From CAYZJD01 sp964478455 (GTDB lineage Bacteria; Acidobacteriota; Terriglobia; Bryobacterales; Bryobacteraceae), in the NCBI GenBank assembly GCA_964478455.1, contig CAYZJD010000146.1:1-10376 (forward strand): a DNA stretch of 10,376 nt. The letters run 5' to 3'. The notes under the pieces are model-generated. The model searched no databases and had not been told where the DNA came from. It saw only the letters and a program-made list of their open reading frames with translations. Both the position numbers and the translations under genes were made by a program. Below are positions 7,513 to 10,376 of this stretch, piece after piece; position 1 is the first letter of the stretch; every line of letters begins with the position of its first letter.

Positions 7513-8766
7513 TCAGTTCAATCTGATCCGATCGTGTTTGTCCCATGCCGACATGTCCGACAGGATGATCCTGTCACCGGGCCGGAGGCCCTCGACAATT
7601 TCAATCGTGCTCACGGAGCTGCGGCCCAGCTTGACCGGTACGCGCGCCGCCGTCCTCCCGTCCGCGGCCAGTTTGAACAAGCCGACGCTGGTTCCGGGCT
7701 GCCCGAACGCCGGGCGTCCAACATAGACGATATTCTCCAGGTGCTCGAGCTCGATGGTTCCATCGACGCTCAAGTCCGGCCGGGCGCCCCGAGGAAGCTC
7801 ATCCTGCAACTTGACATCAACCGTTACGGTTCCTTCGCGGACAGCCGGATCGATGCGCGACACAAGACCGGAGACGACGCCGTTTCTGGTGTCGATCAAA
7901 GCTTTCTGGCCGATCTGCACGTCCTTGGCCTGGGTCTCGGGAATCTTCAGCGCAGCCTTGAGCCTCTGCGGTTGCGCCACTTTGGCCAGAATGGTCCCGG
8001 CAACCAGCCGCTGGCCCACCTCGACGGGCAACTCCTGCAAGACGCCCGTGGCGCCGGCGCACACCCGAAGCGAGTCGACCTGGCTGCGCTTCAGCCGGGC
8101 CAGCGCTCGCAGCTTGTTCACCTCCGCCTGCTGGACCGCGAGCTGCGCCTCCACCGAGTCGGATTGAATCGTAAGACGCTTCTCCTCGAGGCGACGCCGG
8201 TTGGAGAGCTCGGCCGCGGCTGACAAAGAGAGCTTAAGCTGCAAGTCCGGAAGCAGTCCTTCTTTCGCGAGAACCTCATCCCGATCAGCTTTGAGCTGCG
8301 CCAGTTGATATTCCGACTGGATCTTCGCCACGCCGGCTTCCTGTGTCACTCGCTGGCTCTCCAACTGAACCTTGAGGTCGGCGTACTTCGCTTCGGCGGC
8401 TTTCACCTGGTACTCAGCGTCCAGCGCCGCCTGGTCAAGCTCCGGATTTCGGAGCACCAGCAACACCGTGGCGGGCTCGACCCGCGCACCGGGCCTCACC
8501 AGAATTCGCCCCACCCGCCCGTCGGTGATGGCCGGGATCCAAAGGATCTCCTCGGGAACGAGCGTGCCGAGGCCGCGCACTTCGCGCGTCATCGGCCCGC
8601 GCTTGACGGTGTCGGTCCAGACGGCGGAGCGTTCGACTTCCGGCGCGGCCGGTTCCAGACGTGACAAGCCCACGGTGATGAGCGGAACGGTCGCGAGAAG
8701 AACCCCGCCGTAGGTGATCCGGCGGATGAGCCGGCGCCGGGTGGCTCGGTGTCGTGGGACATCCAT
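7513..8766 (-). CDS. MacA-like periplasmic adaptor (HlyD/membrane fusion protein family)
   Basis: A 417-residue inner-membrane-anchored adaptor expected to bridge an ABC permease to a TolC-type outer-membrane channel. I start at the ATG at 8766 (MDVPRHRATRRR), which gives a short basic cytoplasmic tail and one membrane helix (~17-35). The in-frame ATG at 8802 only adds 12 residues, and the -12 part of a sigma-54-like element would then lie inside the gene. Domains: lipoyl halves at ~67-105 (GTLVPEEILWIPA...GRILVRPGARV) and ~235-265 (GVLQELPVEVGQRLVAGTILAKV), a long coiled-coil hairpin at ~108-233, a beta-barrel at ~266-345 and a membrane-proximal domain at ~346-415. At the hairpin tip the adaptor 'RLS' pattern (R-x3-L-x6-S) reads R162, L166, P173. 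The gene is bracketed by the two palindromes. It belongs with the ATPase and probably the divergent permease. No TolC-like gene is in the window. Confidence 0.9.
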   Translation of the reverse strand: MDVPRHRATRRRLIRRITYGGVLLATVPLITVGLSRLEPAAPEVERSAVWTDTVKRGPMTREVRGLGTLVPEEILWIPAITDGRVGRILVRPGARVEPATVLLVLRNPELDQAALDAEYQVKAAEAKYADLKVQLESQRVTQEAGVAKIQSEYQLAQLKADRDEVLAKEGLLPDLQLKLSLSAAAELSNRRRLEEKRLTIQSDSVEAQLAVQQAEVNKLRALARLKRSQVDSLRVCAGATGVLQELPVEVGQRLVAGTILAKVAQPQRLKAALKIPETQAKDVQIGQKALIDTRNGVVSGLVSRIDPAVREGTVTVDVKLQDELPRGARPDLSVDGTIELEHLENIVYVGRPAFGQPGTSVGLFKLAADGRTAARVPVKLGRSSVSTIEIVEGLRPGDRIILSDMSAWDKHDRIRLN

Positions 8767-8778
8767 CGACGTGGCCGG

Positions 8779-8795
8779 AGCAGATCGGATGCCAA
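8779..8795 (-). promoter_or_regulatory. Candidate sigma-54 (-24/-12) promoter of the adaptor gene
   Basis: The minus strand reads TTGGCATCCGATCTGCT: GG at 8793-8792 and GC at 8781-8780 with exactly 10 bases between. It matches 10 of the 13 defined positions of the sigma-54 consensus YTGGCACG-N4-TTGCW. Initiation would fall near 8768, two bases before the chosen ATG at 8766, which itself has no Shine-Dalgarno sequence. An NtrC-family activator encoded in the same operon and a cluster of boxes further upstream support it. The nearly absent leader is a reason for caution. Confidence 0.5.
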
Positions 8796-8858
8796 CTCGC
8801 ATGTGCTTGCGGACGTTGGGACTAGCGCGCAGCGGGATTCGTGTTTGCGTCCCGCTTC

Positions 8859-8907
8859 CGGACAGTCAAATCCCACGAGCGGACAGTGGCTGCCGCCGCT
8901 TGTCCGC
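8859..8907. promoter_or_regulatory. Cluster of CGGACA boxes, possible activator-binding (enhancer) site
   Basis: CGGACAGT occurs at 8859-8866 and again at 8880-8887, with the inverted form TGTCCG at 8901-8906: three boxes starting exactly 21 bp apart, about two helical turns. The second and third boxes form a 7-bp inverted repeat (GCGGACA 8879-8885, TGTCCGC 8901-8907). A related CGGACGTT lies at 8810-8817. Relative to the candidate sigma-54 start near 8768, the three boxes sit at about -91 to -138, the usual distance for an NtrC-family activator site. Binding by the regulator in this operon is inference. Confidence 0.45.
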
Positions 8908-8945
8908 ATTCTCCGCAACTTGCGACTGGAACCCGAAGTGTTAGG

Positions 8946-9033
8946 AAAAAGGGGTCAGACCGCTCTGCCCCAGTTGCCCTGGGCATGTAATGAACATCAG
9001 TCGCCACGGGGCAGAGAAGTCTGACCCCTTTTT
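8946..9033. repeat. Palindromic element B (26-bp arms, 36-nt centre)
   Basis: The left arm at 8946-8971 begins AAAAAGGGGTCAGAC; the right arm at 9008-9033 ends GTCTGACCCCTTTTT. The outer 15 bp pair perfectly, two positions mismatch (8961/9018, 8962/9017), then 9 bp pair perfectly. It is the second copy of element A. The C-G pair 7415/7469 of A is a T-A pair (8964/9015) here, so the change is compensated. Its centre aligns with the reverse complement of A's centre at 21 of 36 positions but with A's forward strand at only 7, so the copies point in opposite directions. It lies between the adaptor's upstream region and the permease ribosome site. Confidence 0.9.
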
Positions 9034-9034
9034 C

Positions 9035-9040
9035 AGGGGG
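9035..9040 (+). promoter_or_regulatory. Ribosome binding site of the permease gene
   Basis: AGGGGG, 5 nt before the ATG at 9046. It starts two bases after the terminal T-tract of palindrome B, mirroring the arrangement before the ATPase gene: in both cases the T-tract ends exactly 12 nt before the ATG, and the 20 bases from T-tract to ATG match at 16 positions. Confidence 0.6.
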
Positions 9041-9045
9041 TTCGG

Positions 9046-9948
9046 ATGGGAAACATGATGCGGGATTTGCGATTCAGCTTCCGGATGCTCGTGCGGAATC
9101 CGGGGCTCACGGCGGTCGCTCTCCTTTCGCTTGGCCTGGGGATCGGTGCCAACACGACCATCTTCAGTGTGGTGAACGCACTCCTTTTCCGCCCCGTTGA
9201 AGTGAAGGAGCCGGACAAACTCGTCGTGTTCCTGGAGAGGAACCTGCAACAACAGGATTGGCGGAACCCGACGTTTGCGGCCTTCCAGGAATGGAAAAGA
9301 CAGACCCGCGTGTTCGAGAAGATGGCGCACGTCCAGATGGACAGCAACGCGGCGACGCTCACGGGGGCGGGAAGAGCCGTAAGGGTCATGACCAGTTCCG
9401 CCAGCGTGGATTTCCTTCCCTTGGCGGGAGTGGCGCCTGCGGCTGGCCGGACGCCTCTCCCCGAGGACGTTCGTCCGGGGGTGAGTAACGCTATCCTGCT
9501 AAGCAACGAGTTCTGGCAGCGGCATTTCAACAGCGACACGGGAGTAATCGGCCGTACCGTGAGCCTGGGAGGCGGGAAGCTGACGATTGTCGGCGTCATG
9601 CCACCGGGCTTTCGGATTGTCCCGTGGGCCAACAATGACGTTTGGTGGCTTCACGACCCGGCGGTCAATCCGCACGGCCGGTGGCTCAACACAATCGGAC
9701 GGCTCAAGCCAGGCACTACCCTCGAGCAGGCGCAGGCGGAACTGGAGACCTTCTTCCAGCGCCTTGCTCAGGAGCAGCCGGAGGTTTATAAGGGCTGGAG
9801 CATTCAAGTGCACCCGCTCCACGAGTGGGTTGTCGGCGACATGCGGAAGCCTCTTTACCTGCTCGTGGGCGCCGTCGGCTTTGTTCTCCTGATCGCCTGC
9901 GCCAACGTCGCCAACCTTCTGCTGGCGCGCGCCTCGGCCCGCCAGTAG
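9046..9948 (+). CDS. MacB/FtsX (ADOP-type) ABC permease, N-terminal part ended by an in-frame amber codon
   Basis: The first 300 residues of a MacB/FtsX-family permease, the membrane subunit that works with an ATPase and an adaptor to move a substrate or transmit force to the periplasm. The opening MRDLRFSFRMLVRNPG and the first membrane helix (~21-46, LSLGLGIGANTTIFSVVNAL) are highly characteristic of acidobacterial ADOP permeases. A MacB-type periplasmic core domain follows (~50-255), then a second helix (~269-293, LVGAVGFVLLIACANVANLLL). The frame then meets TAG at 9946-9948, directly after the conserved LLLARASARQ, where relatives read on into (R/K)EIAVR. The ATG at 9046 has AGGGGG 5 nt upstream; the ATG at 9058 is an alternative start that better matches the usual N-terminus. 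A full protein of this type is about 800 residues, so this ORF alone is unlikely to make a working permease. Orientation is divergent from the adaptor/ATPase operon. Confidence 0.85.
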   Translation: MGNMMRDLRFSFRMLVRNPGLTAVALLSLGLGIGANTTIFSVVNALLFRPVEVKEPDKLVVFLERNLQQQDWRNPTFAAFQEWKRQTRVFEKMAHVQMDSNAATLTGAGRAVRVMTSSASVDFLPLAGVAPAAGRTPLPEDVRPGVSNAILLSNEFWQRHFNSDTGVIGRTVSLGGGKLTIVGVMPPGFRIVPWANNDVWWLHDPAVNPHGRWLNTIGRLKPGTTLEQAQAELETFFQRLAQEQPEVYKGWSIQVHPLHEWVVGDMRKPLYLLVGAVGFVLLIACANVANLLLARASARQ

Positions 9949-10376
9949 GAAATCGCCGTCCGCGCCTCGCTTGGGGCCGGCCGCCCGCGCTTGATCCGGC
10001 AATTGCTGACGGAAAGCATGGTGCTGGCGCTGCTGGGTGGCCTTCTGGGGATCTTCCTTGCCCTGTGGGGGATCGACATCTTCGTGGCTCTCGCGCCGCC
10101 CTGGTTTCCCAGAGTAACGGAGTTCGGCCTCGATGCGAACGTGCTCGGCTTCACAGTGGCCCTGTCCTTGTTGACCGGCCTGCTGTTTGGTCTGGCGCCG
10201 GCGCTTGGAGCATCGAGGCCCGATCTGAACGAATCGCTGAAGGAGGCGGGCGGACGGTCCACCGGCGGATCGGGAGGCCGCGTCCGCAGCCTGGTGGTGA
10301 TTTCCGAAGTCGCGCTCGCCCTAATGCTTCTGATGGGCGCCGGCCTGATGATCAACAGCTTCCTGCGTCTTCAGAA
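9949..10376 (+). pseudogene. In-frame continuation of the interrupted ADOP permease, runs off the right edge
   Basis: Directly after the TAG, in the same frame, the sequence translates as EIAVRASLGAGRPRLIRQLL and stays open to the window end (142 codons) with no further stop. It holds the third and fourth membrane helices of the first FtsX half (MVLALLGGLLGIFLALWGI and VLGFTVALSLLTGLLFGLAP), then the APALGASRPDLNESLKEAG linker and the start of the second FtsX unit (SLVVISEVALALMLLMGAG). This is normal, well-conserved permease sequence with no frameshift; only the codon 9946-9948 breaks it. A restart at the in-frame ATG 10018 is conceivable but has no convincing ribosome site. It could be a young pseudogene, a sequencing or assembly error, or a suppressed stop; the sequence alone does not decide. 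Confidence 0.8.

Noticed and set aside
8927..8942. Sigma-54-like element facing the permease (TGGAACCCGAAGTGTT)
   Set aside because: The -12 GC is GT and the overall match is weak, clearly poorer than the element facing the adaptor gene.
7397..9033. The two repeats as CRISPR repeats or as ends of a complete insertion sequence
   Set aside because: Only two copies about 1.5 kb apart, each internally palindromic, with an ordinary adaptor gene and no transposase or Cas gene between or beside them.
9946..9948. Amber codon reassigned genome-wide to an amino acid
   Set aside because: TAG also serves as the normal end of the M28 peptidase (1727-1725) and the ABC ATPase (6679-6677) in the same window, so general reassignment is unlikely.

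Overview
The window is high-GC DNA packed with protein-coding genes. It looks like a member of the Acidobacteriota, probably near Solibacter/Bryobacter. The evidence for this is family-level: a MacB/FtsX permease of the 'ADOP' type common in that phylum, a MacA-like adaptor that resembles acidobacterial proteins I remember, and an NtrC-type regulator and sensor kinase encoded with the transporter. No rRNA, tRNA or other taxonomic marker is present, so the assignment is inference.

Left part (1-3820). A membrane glycosyltransferase of the GT39/PMT (ArnT-like) type enters from the left edge without its N-terminus. It converges on a secreted M28 zinc peptidase on the minus strand. The peptidase is divergent from a secreted CE1-type (esterase D) serine esterase with an N-terminal E-set domain. 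Their shared 86-bp intergenic region holds a plausible promoter for each gene; the peptidase promoter lies so close to the ATG that its mRNA may be leaderless.

Middle and right (3909-10376). Four minus-strand genes read, in transcription order: MacA-like adaptor (8766-7513), LolD/MacB-type ABC ATPase (7384-6677), NtrC-family response regulator (6619-5249) and NtrY-like sensor kinase (5252-3909, overlapping the regulator by 4 bp). A MacB/FtsX permease starts divergently at 9046 and runs off the right edge. It is interrupted by one in-frame amber codon at 9946-9948, with clearly homologous coding continuing in the same frame. Together the genes suggest a tripartite efflux or export pump whose operon encodes its own sigma-54-dependent two-component control. 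A sigma-54-like -24/-12 element (GG-N10-GC) lies just upstream of the adaptor start. Three CGGACA boxes at an exact 21-bp period lie about 90-140 bp upstream of it, where an NtrC-family activator would bind.

The most unusual structure is a pair of ~90-bp imperfect palindromes (7397-7487 and 8946-9033). They exactly bracket the adaptor gene plus its promoter region. Each ends 12 nt before a start codon, one before the ATPase and the other before the permease. They are inverted relative to each other, and their stems carry a compensatory base-pair change. They could be REP-like mobile palindromes, bidirectional terminators or attenuators, or inverted repeats able to flip the adaptor cassette between the two partner genes.
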